NCBI RefSeq assembly: GCF_000226095.1
Contig: NC_016474.1
Coordinates: 2,046,001-2,110,000 of the forward strand
Length of the DNA stretch: 64,000 bases
Origin: Thermothelomyces thermophilus ATCC 42464
Lineage: Eukaryota; Ascomycota; Sordariomycetes; Sordariales; Chaetomiaceae
Direction: 5' to 3'
In this document: positions 35,423 to 47,189 of the stretch, piece after piece
Position numbering within the stretch: the stretch's first letter is position 1
How the letters are laid out: each line of letters opens with the position of its first letter
Notes under the pieces: generated by a model
The model's input: the letters and a program-made list of their open reading frames with translations, nothing else
Database searches by the model: none
What the model was told of the DNA's origin: nothing
Translations under genes and position numbers: made by a program

Positions 35423-36515
35423 CTGAGCTCCGGGGCATCCGTCTTGATTCGCTGGCGGCGCCGGTATATTCGTATGTGGCCCGGAGCGGCAGCACCGCGT
35501 CAGAAGCGGAGGAATTTATTGGGAGCGGCGAACCGGGCGAGACATGCTTTGGGAGCCAGGCACCCGTATGACGCATTCGACAGCGGTAGAAACAAAAGAA
35601 AGCTGGACGCAGAGTGCGAGCTCACCGAGACTGGCGAAGTAAAATTTGAAAACTAAGGGTCTATACGGCAACGTGAGCGAAAGATGTCTTCCCAAGCGCC
35701 AGCAAGCGGATGGCTGGGCTCGCAAGCGGCCATCGGCCATCGGCCATCGCCATCCGTAGTTACACAGAATCTTTGTCGAGGACCGCGTCTCCGGCTTGAT
35801 GTAGAATCGTACAGCCTACAGCAGGAACAAGAGGACTGGCCCAGTCTACGTTGCAATTGTCGATCTGCTTACATTACAGGCACTCAACCCCGTATTGCGC
35901 TGGGTCTGCTGATGAGACTCGTGGCGAGGCACTTTGGGGCGGTGAGACCGGCGGGCAACTCCTCCTGCCTAGTCGTCCTGACGCGATGGCAGCAGAAACC
36001 ATGGCAGACCATCGGGGACTTGAGCGAATTGTCGTCGAATTCCTCGAGTGTGAGATGCCATCTTTCGCCCTTCGTGATATGCATGCGTTTGACTTGCAGG
36101 TTCCAAGCTTTTGGCTTTGCGCCAAGAAGTGCAACCAAGCAACCCTCCGGCAGCCTTAGTCGGTAGCAGAACCGTTGGACTGGGATGCCAAGAGCCTTGG
36201 GGTGAAAACGACGGTTCGGATTTGAAACAGGCGGGAAGAGTGCAAGGTTCGGTTTGCTTGGCCGAAAACCGAGGATGGAATGACCGCGTATGTCATAGTA
36301 GGTACAGACAGTACATACGCTAGACTTTATACGGATTATTTGTTCCATACATTCCTTATTTTTCAGGTTGCAGATTGCAGGGGCCACGGGAGAGAAAGAG
36401 AGAGAAAGCAAGAGAGAAAGAGAGAGTATATGCTCGACCGAGGCCTGTGCTCATATTAGCCAATTCGATAGAGCAAGCAGCACCGATCTTGGACAACGCG
36501 GCGTGGCTTGTTACA

Positions 36516-36540
36516 TGTAGTGTAGTGTAGTGTAGTGTAG
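36516..36540. repeat. (TGTAG)5 tandem repeat
   Basis: Five perfect copies of the pentamer TGTAG are followed by a diverged sixth (TGTAC). Confidence 0.92.
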
Positions 36541-38624
36541 TGTACGAGGAGTGTACGACGGTAAGGTAGTGTACGGAGGGAGAACATGGGCAACGCCGTG
36601 AGCGCCTGAAGTGGTAAGTTCACATCGTAGATTTCTCTTGGCTCCAGGTTGTGGCCCCACTCTAGTTTAGTAAACCAAGGTAGGGCTGTGCGCTGGTTGC
36701 CCCTCGGCCTTTTTGCAGTTGTTGAAAGACCGTTTGCAAGCACCACCGTCTCGGGTTTTGATGGCGCGCTCAACAGATTTGGTCGGTGGGTGGATAATTC
36801 GACTTACCCGCTCGGCTCGCCCTTTGTTCTTACCTACCGTGCTTGACAACCTTTCAGGCAACTCGAGAGCCCGCCTTCCCTTTGGGCCCCCACACCACTT
36901 CTATCTTCAAGTACGAAGTACTGTGTATGACGTTACATACTATGTACGTTGCTGCAACAAAACCTGGCAATCGGGCATAGGATTGACCGTTTAACTCGAT
37001 ATCTGCGCCGAGTTTTGCTCTGATTCTACTACGTCGTCACTGGCATGTGATCTGTACATTCTTTTCGCTCTCCTTTTCTGCTTTCTCTGTCTCCATCTTC
37101 TCTTTTTTTCTTTCTCTTTCTTTAAGCGATTTTGCAGCCAAAATCCACGTCAAAAGGCAAATTTTCATGTTGGCCATCGGCACCGTATACACTACAGGGG
37201 AGGCCCCGATTATACGGAATACCCTACTGCTCGCCTCGTCAGTTCGAGATCTGAAACCAAGGCAACGCTGTCCGAGATCACGGCTTTCGGCGTTTTATGG
37301 TCCCAAACCCGCCGATGAACGACCCCATCGGCACCTTCGGCTCGCTTCTGGGAGAGAAATACTTGTAGTCTGATGCCAAGATGCCGGCACTCGGAGGGCA
37401 AATCGTGCCGTGGGCCCACGTGGGCCCGCGGTGCCGCACACGGAAGCGAACGCGTTCCCTCCCGAGTTACTCGGTATGGTCTTCAATCCTTCTCGGCCTT
37501 TGTGCTAAGGCCGATATGACAAATACCGAACAAGAGCATCCGGCCGTGACAGCATCATACAAGGCCCCTCATTTTGAGAACCTCTTGAGCACGATGCAGA
37601 ATGCCCAGATATGGGGTCATCGACCACGACGATATGTGCGCCATCGAACCAAAAGTCAGAGGAAGCGTTCCAGAATCATGTCCGGGTGGAGTCGTGGGGC
37701 TCCATCCGAACCCGCGAGATTTGCCTTGGACTCCATAGCAGATAGGGAATTCGCAATCCTGTCACAGCTGTAGTTCAGGGGCCGCCAGGACACTAATGCA
37801 GAACGCTCTGGAATGCGTAGTGTTGCGTATTGTACGGAGTACACTCGTGTGCTGCGTACCGAGGACTCGGTAGTGCAATGGATTCCACGGCCATGGCCCG
37901 GGAATAATGTGGCACATCAGTTGACGAACGAGGGTGAACCACGCAAAGAGACCGTCAACGCTGGCTCGAAACGCCGCCGCCATACATCATACCTCGGCCC
38001 TAGCCGCCCACTGCCGCCCCTTGCAGCCTTTTTCTTGAACCAACGGGTACAGTACGTGCGCAATGCCAAACAGCCCCCAACGACCCCAATACTACTCTGC
38101 AGGTGCTGGGTGAGAGCATGGGAGTCGAGTGTGACCAGGTCCTTTCGGAGATATGGGGATATGAAAAGCGCCGCTCTTCTACGGAATAGTTGAGTAATCA
38201 TGTAATACTGTGTATAGTTTCTGCAGAAAGGCTTGAAAACCGTGGGTACACTACACGGGTCGTGTTGGCGGCGGTGGGTCCCCGTGTCAAGGTCGGGAAC
38301 GGGATTCGAGCAAGGCCATGTGCTATTTGGGGTGATGGGTTTGACGGGTTCGCACTCGGACTTAAAACATCTCTGCCCCAGTCTTGGCCGTATATAACGT
38401 TGAGGGACTTCTGGACGCCCCATCGTCAGCGCGGTTGCCGATATCTGATCTACACAGCCAAGCCCGAGATCTTCTTGGAGCCCTGGACACCCCCCCCTTT
38501 TCCTTTTCTTTTCCTTCTTCTGGGACCAACACTTCATGAATCATTGTATGGCGGATGGTGTAGACCTCTCCCCCCACCACCGGTACTGTGGATAAGGAAG
38601 CAACGCGAGGTCACGAAAACACAT

Positions 38625-38654
38625 ACACACACACACACACTCTCTCTCTCTCTC
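38625..38654. repeat. (AC)8(TC)7 microsatellite adjoining a start codon
   Basis: AC repeats (38625-38640) run directly into TC repeats (38641-38654); the ATG of the MFS gene starts at 38656. The tract lies in the 5' leader, or in the promoter if transcription starts very close. Confidence 0.9.
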
Positions 38655-38655
38655 C

Positions 38656-40726
38656 ATGGCCGAACCGCAGTCGTCCTCGTCGTCCATCACGGTCAAGGAA
38701 GCCGCCGTCAACTCGGGCGCAGACGTCGAGGCCCAACGACAGGGCCGCAACAACCCGCCACACTGGTTCTTGGTCCTCCACCCCGACGGCGTCACGGATG
38801 CCGTCCTGAACTACAGGTATCCCGGCGAGGGAACGGCCGAGTCGCCCTACGTCGTCGACTTTCTCCCCCAGGACGCGAGCAACCCGATGCAGTTCTCGCG
38901 CGGCAAGAAATGGGCCATCACCCTGCTCCAGGCCGTAGCCACGCTTGCCGTAGCCTTCGTCAGCACGGCATACACGGGTGGCATCTCGGAGGTGATCCGG
39001 TATTTCCGGGTGGCCAACATCGTGGCCATCCTGGGCGTCTCGCTGTTCGTGCTCGGCTTCGCCGTCGGGCCGTTGCTATGGGCACCCCTTAGCGGTACGT
39101 CGCTGTCTCGGGGAAGCAAAACGGGGAGGGATGAAAGACCTTGATACTGACGGTTGGACAGAGTTCAAGGGAAGACAGATTGTCTTCTTCTTCACGTACT
39201 TTGGTCTGGCCGCCTTCAGCGCTGGCGCGGCGGGTGCTCAGAACATCCAGACCCTCATCATCCTGCGCTTCTTCGCCGGCGCATTTGGCGCGTCGCCCCT
39301 GACGAACTCGGGCGGCGTGATTGCCGATATGTTTAACGCCAGAGGTAAGCAAAGCAACGTTCGTGACCGGCCCAGGGTCTTAAGAATTACGGGATCGGTC
39401 GGTGTGCTGATACTCTGTTAATCCAGAGCGCGGTCTTGCCACGACTATCTTTGCCATGGCTCCCTTCCTGGGTCCCACCATCGGTCCCATCGCGGGCGGT
39501 TTCCTCGTAAGTTTTTCTTCTTTTTTTTTTTTTGTTTTCCTCCCCTCTTATTCTTATTCTCACTTGACCATGACACGGGTCTGGTTCAGAACAATTTGCG
39601 TCGGGGAGACTAACACGTTTCCACCAAAAAAAAGGGCGAGTCCGCGGGCTGGCGCTGGGTCGAAGGCCTCATGGCCACATTCACGGGCCTCCTCTGGATC
39701 GTCTGCTCGCTCTGCGTACCCGAGACGTACGCGCCGGTGCTCCTCCGCCGGCGGGCGGCCAAGCTGTCGCAGATGACGGGCAAGGTGTACCGGTCCAAGA
39801 TGGAGCTGCACGTCACGACGCCGCGGTCGCAGCAGGTCAGGACGACGCTGATCCGGCCGTGGGTGCTCCTCTTCCGGGAGCCCATCGTCTTCCTGACGGC
39901 CATCTACATGGCCATCGTCTACGGCACCCTCTACCTCCTCTTCGCCGCCTTCCCCATCGTCTTCCAGATCAACCGCGGCTGGAGCCCCGGCATCGGCGGG
40001 CTGGCCTTCATCGGCGTCGCCGTCGGCATGCTGTTCGCCGTCGCCTACTCCATGATCGACAACAGGCGGTACGGCCGGGTGGCGGCGGCCAGCCCGGGCG
40101 GCATGGCCCCGCCCGAGGCCCGCCTCCCGCCCGCCATCGTCGGCTCCGTCCTGCTGCCCGTCGGGCTCTTCTGGTTCGCCTGGACCAACGGCGCCGGCGT
40201 GCACTGGGTGGTGCCCATCGTCGCGTCCGGCTTCTTCGCCGCCGGGCTCGTCCTCGTCTTCCTCTCGCTGCTGTCCTACATGATCGACAGCTACACCGTC
40301 TTCGCCGCCTCCGTCCTGGCCGCCAACTCGGTCCTGCGCTCCCTCTTCGGCGCCGCCTTCCCCCTCTTCACCCCCTACATGTACGACGACCTGGGCATCC
40401 ACTGGGCCAGCACCATCCCCGCCTTCCTCGCCCTCGCCTGCATGCCCTTCCCCTTCCTCTTCTACCGCTACGGCGCCAGGATCCGCCGCAGCTGCAAGTA
40501 CGCCGCCGAGGCCGCCGCCGTGCTGGAGAAGATGCTGAAGCAGGCCGCCCAGGGCCAACAACAACAACAACAGCAGCAGCAGGGGGTACCTGCTGCTGCT
40601 GCTGGTGGTGGTGGTGGTGGTGCTTCTCGTGCGGGATCAAGCGGGGATGAGAGATTGGCGGTCCTCAGCGAGGACGAGGGGACCGTGGTTGGCGATGGAG
40701 ATGAATCAAAAGAGAAGAAGAACTAG
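38656..40726 (+). CDS. MFS transporter, DHA1 (polyamine/drug) type
   Basis: Four exons (38656-39094, 39162-39344, 39427-39506, 39635-40726) encode 597 residues. The hydrophilic N-terminus (about 85 residues) precedes [11 protein letters not shown] and a 12-helix fold. Typical pieces of the fungal Tpo/Flu1-like drug:H+ antiporters are seen: [44 protein letters not shown] and [14 protein letters not shown]. The central cytosolic loop has [11 protein letters not shown]. Substrate is unknown; efflux of polyamines or xenobiotics across the plasma membrane is the family role. The C-terminus carries a CAA/CAG Gln tract followed by Ala and Gly runs (about 40556-40623) that vary in such proteins. Introns are 67, 82 and 128 nt. 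The start codon CCATGG directly follows a microsatellite. No biosynthetic genes adjoin it. Confidence 0.9.
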
Positions 40727-41891
40727 AACCGGACGAGGGAGTTGCCCAACATAAACGGAGTTAATACGGCTTCGCATGCATCTATACTTTTCTTCCTTTT
40801 TTTTTTCTTTTTCATCTCTCTCATCTCCCTCCCTCTCTCTCTCTGTTTCTTCCTTTCTGAGGGAGTTCACGCGTTGGGTCTCATATGAGCATGAGCATGA
40901 ACATGGGCATGGGCATGGGTTATCATAGAGGATAGAGAGATAGACTTCGGGGCTGTGGTTATTGGATAACAAAAAAAAACCGGAGGGTCAGCTCGCTTCT
41001 TATGCCTTCCAAGAAAGAGAAAAATAATGGTTGGTGAGTGAGGTGCAGCCACCTGCCTGGACCCCTCCAATCGCCGCCCACAGGTACTGTATATCCCGCT
41101 CGTGCATTGCCAAGCCTGGTCGGTGCTCACTGTTCCCGGAATGCGAGTCCTCCCGCTGGGGGATAGCCTACGAGACCTCTCAACTCATAAGCCGCCTAAC
41201 CATTCACAAGGTACGCAATCTCTGTATGTATATACCACGTACTCCACTGCTTCCTGTTTGTACTCTATGCACCAGGCCCAAGACAACACTGGAGTGTATA
41301 TACTTTGCATAAGATATCAACATGATTGAGACCCTAACCAAAAATCCCGTGTTCCTCTATATCCCCCATACCTCCATGTGCCTTGAACTGGAAGGCCGGA
41401 TGGCGGAAGTAGTAGTGAATGTTCACGAGACGCCAATCAGTAGTCGAGAGCTGTCAACAGACAACCCTCTTCGCCGAAATACAGCAGTTGCGGAACAATG
41501 CAAATGCTCATCCCCGTGTATCGCACCATTCCACATCTACCTTGGTAACAAGCGCCCCGCAAGAAAGCCGAAAATGAAAAGGACCAAAAAAACAGGCAAT
41601 CAAGCCACCCCACAATCTAGGAGCTCCCAAGGGCTCCCTTCAATGCACCCACCAGCCCACCCATAACAACAGCACCACGACACCATTACATGCCGTAACT
41701 CAAGCATCTGCCCAAAAAAGAGAACAGAACCCAAAACAGCACACGCAACCTTTTTTGCACGCCCAGCCCTAACCCTGGCAAGACTATTCGGAACGGCACG
41801 GGGCTGTGTCGCGTCCCGGCGAACTGAGCCCAACACCAGCCTCAACAGGGAGGGGAAAAAAAAAAAAAAAAGACAGAGAGATTTCGCCTTG
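40727..41891. other. Convergent intergenic region MFS / itc1
   Basis: It contains T-rich and CT-rich tracts (40789-40858), a GAGCAT/GGGCAT-type short repeat (40885-40919) and a CCCTAACCCT telobox-like string at 41767-41776 in the expected itc1 3' UTR. No gene is visible. Confidence 0.55.
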
Positions 41892-44800
41892 TCACCTGCC
41901 TCCCGCACTCTGCTTTCCCCTCTTCCGCGTCACCATCATCTCCCCCGAGTCCGCATTGGCTGCCTCTTTCGCAGCAGCCTCCTTGGCAGCAGCCGCAGCC
42001 ATGGCCGCCTCCTTCTTCTTCGTCGCCTTCCGCGGCCTCGCCGGCAGCGGTTCTACGCTGTGCAGGTGTCCAATCTCGTCCAGTGCCATCGTGTTCTGCC
42101 AATTCATGCAGCGGTAATATTTCGGCTTCGTCGTCTTCTCTGATGGTGATGATGATGACGACGACGACGCCGCCGCCGCGGCTGCTTGCTCTGACTCGTC
42201 GGCCTGGTCTTGCAGGCGAGGGGCCGAAATGGTTGTCACACCGCGGGCGCGAGTGCTCATTCGCTTGGTGGTGGTGGTAGTGGTGGTGGTGGTGGCGTTA
42301 GCGGAAGACGCCGGGCCCGCGGCAGACTCGGCGTCATTCTGGGCGTTCTTTTCCTTCAACTGTTGCTCGGATTCGGCGAGGTATTTCTTGCGATTCTCCA
42401 TGTTGGTCACGATCTTGTCGCGGTAGTTGACCAGTTCCTTGCGCAGCTTCAGCTCATTGAAACCCCGCGGGTCGAGCCAGGCGAGGAGGGCGTCGACGTC
42501 CTCTGGATCGGCATAGTAGCCCCACTGGAAGGCGTTGAACACACTGGTGGTGCCCTCTTCCATCTTCTTGCGCTCCGGAACCGTCATGCCAAACTTGGCC
42601 TTGTACTCGTCCTGATACTCGGGCGCCATGTCGATGTATCCCTCGCGCTCGAGCTCGTCCGGGCCTTGCACCCAGATGCACCCGTTGGCATACCCGGCCC
42701 AGGCGGTCGAGCTATCGGGCAGGCCGCCGTAGGGCATGCCGTTGCGCTCGAACCAGTAGTACCTGTTCCAGAAGCGGTCCTTGCCGAGCACGCGCGTGCG
42801 CGGGCAGTCGGCCTCGCGCAGGTCATTGTCGATGACTGCAATCTCGCGCTCGCACTCGGCAATCTCGTCCTCCTTCTTCTGGATGTCCTTAAGCACCCGC
42901 TGAAACTGCTTCGACTGCTTCGGCATCTTGGCAGCCGCCTCGGCCTTCTCCTTCCGTTCCTGCTCCTTCTCCGCCTTGCGTTTGCGTTCTGCGGCGCGAT
43001 CGTTTGCCCGGCGTAGTTTCCTCGTCGGGCCGTCCTCGTCCGTGTCCGGAACCTCATCCGATGTGTTGGCGGGGAGGTCCTCGACATCCGACATCTTGAC
43101 GTCCCCATTGGTCTTGACTGGCTCCAGAGGCGGGCTCGGAGGCAGGTTGTCGGGTAACAGAATCTTCCGCTGGTCGTTGAGAGCCTTGAGATCCTCGATC
43201 CTGGGATTGGGTTTTAGCAATCATCACAGACTTCCGCAGCGGGCGAGGAGAAAAAAAATGCACCCACAATTGTTTCCTCTTCCTCTGCCACTCGATCTTC
43301 TCCTTTCTGTACGCCGTCATTGTCTCACTGCAATCCTCCATGTAACCGCGGACTGCCTTGGTTTCCGACGTGAGCATGCAGATGATCTGCAGCGCTTGGA
43401 CGCGGTAGTTGACGTCCAGGACAGAGTATCTTTGGCGCACCGTCTCCTGGCTGGGCTCGATATCGGTCGGGACCAGCTGCTGGAGTAGCTCCTCGCAACT
43501 CACGTGGAGCCGCTCATTTCTCGAGAGGTGGTGCAACAGACCGACCATGATCATTTGCCAGCCGCCGTCTTTGAAATCGCGCTTCCTCAGGTGCTCAATC
43601 CAGTCGTAATCCCGGAGGAGCTCTTCCGCCCGATGCTTCGGTGCATTCTCGGCTTCTCGCAACTCCCTCTCCGCTGCTGCCGCCTCCGCCGCCAGCCTCT
43701 CCGCCTCCGCTCTGGCCAGGCTTCTCCTAGTCGCGCGGCCCGAGGGTTGTGGTTCGGGTTCAGGCGTAGGCGCGGCGTTCTCTTCTTGCTCATCCTCTTC
43801 ATCCTCCTCCCCCTCCTCCTCCTCCTCCTCCTCTTCCTCTTCCAACTCCGGCAACTGAATCTGCACTTTGCCGCCCTCGGCCTCGGAATCGACCAGGATC
43901 TTGAGCACAGCGCAATGAATCTCGTCGAAGAGCTGGACCGGCGTCTCGGCCGAGGCGACCAGCATGGTTTCCACAAAGTCGTCAAAGGTGAACGAGTCCA
44001 GCTTGAAGATCTCGCAATAGACATTCAGCGTGTCCCACGTCTCGAGCAGCGGTCCCACCGACTTCATGCGAATCTTGTCGCTCTGGGGCGACTTTGAATC
44101 GGGCTGGACTTCGACCGGCGTATCCCTGCACAGGTACTTCAGCTGCGGCCGGACAAGCTTCCGAGGCTCGACCTGCAAGTCCTCGATCGGATATTTCGGA
44201 GGCGGCGGCGGGGGCGTCGGTTCGCGTTGCCTGACGACGGGCGGAGGCACCTGGCCACGGAAGGACATGGGGAACTGGAAAGGGTTGCCGGGAAGCGGCA
44301 GGTGGACGAACGAGCCGGGCTCGTGGCCTCCAAACGTGCTATGTTTCCCCTTGATCGCATGCTGTTGTGCTTGGAGAGCCTGTTGCGCCTTGGACTTGTG
44401 GCTTTTGGGCGCGGGCTTCAGCTCGGGGAGTTTGAGGCCGGTGGGGCTGACGGGCGTGGGAGTCACCATGGTGGGGTCGAACTGCGATGCCTTCTTCTGG
44501 AGCTGCAGCTGCTTGCGCTCGAGGAGTTTGTTGTCGTAGCGCAGATGCGGCGGGATGCGCGTGTCGATGTGGTATTTCTCGGCCACGTCATGCTTGACCA
44601 GCCACGGGGCGCCGTTCCATGCTTCCCTCGTTACCGTCTTCTTGATGAAGGAGCGCAGGACGGCCTTGGTGAATACCTTGCGGTCGCGGAAGATGTGCGA
44701 GTCGTCCACCACGGCCTCCTCGTCCGGTCGCTCGTCCAGGCTGACAAAGTAGCGCGAGAAGGGCGGCGTGAGGGTGCCATCGGGGAGCACCTTGCTGCCG

Positions 44801-45645
44801 AACCGAGTCTTGTCCCTCACGACGCCCTGGAGCCTCTCGCCTCCCAAAATGTGCACGGTGACGGCCTCTCCGGGGTAATAGTCGTTCTTGAACTCATCGT
44901 AGAGTTGGTCGACTAGGGTATCGATGCGGGACACGGTTTGGAACTGAACGCGCCGAAGGATGGGCCCTTTGAGGGCTTCGGGGAACGCTTGATCTACCTC
45001 GGCAGCGCCGGCGAGCTAATGGGAGAACCCTCCTTCGTCAGTGACCTGTCCGCCGGGAGCGAAGAGCTAGGGAGAACAGAAGAACAGCGAGGAAGCGGGG
45101 TAACGTGGGCCTACCTCACTCTCGAGCGCGTCGAAAAAAGTCAGACCGGAATGGCCGCTGATGGTACATATGAAGCGTTTCTAGAATGGGTAAGCCTCTT
45201 TCCCACTCCCATCAGCGAGCTGGCGCACTCGGAGGGGGGCCCAGCGTACCTGTTTGTAGAAATCCATTCTACCGAGTGGTGTAAGTAATGTAATTTCACC
45301 TTCTCCTCACAGCCGCCGATTCAAGGGGATATGTGAAGAAAGGGAGTTCCCAACACATACCTGTGCAAGTAGTCCTCATATGTGAGAAAGATCTCGCCGG
45401 TCTGGGGAATATGCCAGACCTATATATCCCAAGACAGGTGGTTAGAGTCCCAACGGCGATCAATTGGCCGCCAGCAGGGGCGGGGATATCAGGGGATATC
45501 ATCCGGGTGCGCACCTCTCGGTCTTCATCTTCGATCTCGGGCACGGGCAGGAACTGCACCGGCTTGCGCTTGAAGAGAACCTGAGGAGCATGGTGTCAGC
45601 GACATGGTGGGTCTCGGGAGTGGCGGGGAGGTCGCATCGTACCAT
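41892..45645 (-). CDS. itc1: ISWI remodelling complex subunit Itc1 (WAC/DDT/WHIM protein)
   Basis: Itc1 is the Acf1/WSTF-like partner of the ISWI ATPase Isw2, which spaces nucleosomes and represses genes. Seven minus-strand exons give 1089 residues: 45643-45645 (ATG only), 45515-45580, 45361-45419, 45250-45268 (19 nt), 45115-45180, 43268-45015 and 41892-43200. The joined N-terminus VLFKRKPVQFLPVPEIEDED, then VWHIPQTGEIFLTYEDYLHR/MDFYKQ/KRFICTISGHSGLTFFDAL, is the WAC domain. DDT (LLETWDTLNVYCEIFKLDSF) lies near 390-450, an acidic run of Glu near 460-480, WHIM parts near 550-600, RFWNRYYWFERNGMPYGG near 795 and FQWGYYADPEDVDALLAWLD near 875. A poly-Thr run and acidic/basic tracts sit in the tail. 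Without the small exons the WAC domain is lost, so the splice model is well supported. Confidence 0.93.
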
Positions 45646-47189
45646 CCTGGAGGTGGTGGTCGTCCGTCGGGGTTATGCGGAGGGGAGAAAGGGTTCCGCG
45701 ACGAGAGAGAGAGAGAGAGAGAGAGTCCGGCGAGATGAGAGTCAAGTCCAAGCGAGAGTTCCCCCCAACCCCCAAAACTGCTGCAAGGCTGATATCTCAG
45801 CCTCGCAGATCGTATAAAGTCAAAATGAAGCGCGGTGGTTGTGGGCTGGTTCAGACGCGTTGTGGTGTCCCGGGACCCGTGTTGTGGCCGGCCGTCGCGA
45901 ACCGCGGCGGATTGGGTGGAGAGAGGGTCAGGGTTTTGGTGGCCAGCGGGTGCCCAGGAGGGTAGCTCGCGGCGAGCATGCAAGGCTGATGAGAAGAAAC
46001 CGCGGGGGGCGTTAACGGGCTGGGACCCGCGTGTAAAAAGGCGGGTGCAGATGCGATCTCGTCGGTGTAAGTGACCCCGATTGCGGACCGAGCGCGGTGG
46101 TGGACGGAGAGGGCTGCACGCCGGGGCAGTGATGTTGAGGGAAAAAAGAGAAGAGAAAGCGAGCGGTGCAGAAGTGGGAGGAGGAAAAGTTCAACAAGGG
46201 GACGGGAGGGAACGGCAAATGGGGAAGGGAGCACGGGCTTGGGTGCAAGTCCAGCGTGCTGGCATCCCGGGACCCGCACGACAGGGTACCGGGATGGCTC
46301 CAAGCCCCGAAGCCAAAGAAGGGCCCCCTTCATCCACCCGACCACACCCTAGGCAACTTCTTCCTGCAACCAACCCGCCCGACATGCGCGCCTTACCCAC
46401 GTTTTTGTACTCGTCCGACTCGCCTCGACGAGGGCTATCAGACGAGAGTTGAACCATGCGAATTGGGCCATCTTTCAATCATTTACGGGGGAGAGAGCGC
46501 GCGGGAAATTTTATTTTTCACGGGTAGGGGTTCGCACGCTCCGGCTCTCTTCGAGGTCGACGACAGCCCCACGCGTCTCAATGTCGAACTGCAAGCGGAT
46601 TCCGCTCTGGAATTCGGCCAGACCGGTCCGGCACAGTTTCCTCCTGCACTGACAGGCGCGGGATTGACAAACTGCGGATGACATGCTGCCTACGCGACGG
46701 GGTGGGCCATTCCACGCGTTCTGGATGCAGCGTGCAAGTCATTCAATTCAGGAACATGTATGAAACTATGTACAATACGGATACATTACAGATTACATTA
46801 CATACATACCCTGATCGGGAGATTCCGTGTAGCTGCGGCTCAGGTACGAACGCAGAGTGGTCCGCCTTGCACTTTCGAGCCATCCCAGATGGTGCATGCA
46901 GATTGGTCTGGTGCGCCAGTTTGATACATGGGTTTGACCTCTTTTCGAGAGATGCTGGTGACGGGCATTTCGCGCGCTGGAACTCGGCCCCTCCCCACGA
47001 GCGCGGAGTGGTTGGTTCGGCCTTTTGTTTGCATGAGACGCCACTTTCGGGAAGATGTGGGTTCGCCAAGACAAGGCTGAACCGTTTGAGGTGCAGCTGA
47101 GATCGCAGCCTTGCAGCATTTGATTTTCCTTTTCTTGACATATTCTATTCTTGCTTTTGTCATTCGATCTCCCCTAGTAAAATAAAAAA
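45646..47189. other. Upstream of itc1, 3' side of ALG8
   Basis: A (GA)n tract (about 45703-45725) lies in the likely itc1 5' leader. GGGACCCG/CCCGGGAC strings recur near 45868-46030 and 46270. A TACATTACA/ATACATAC block lies near 46783-46808. No gene is supported in 1.5 kb. Confidence 0.5.

Larger units (their letters stand above)
35423..38655. other. Intergenic between the kelch pseudogene and the MFS gene
   Basis: No gene is supported. The stretch has a GGCCATC triplication (about 35730-35751), TACGGATTA at 36330-36338, an AGAGA-rich block (36391-36427), five tandem TGTAG units (36516-36540), TACGGAGTA at 37833-37841, and a (CA)n(TC)n tract that ends directly at the MFS start codon. Confidence 0.55.

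Noticed and set aside
39560-40570. 336-codon minus-strand frame with long Glu/Gly runs
   Set aside because: Antisense shadow of the MFS exon 4, created by GC-rich third codon positions; no family match.
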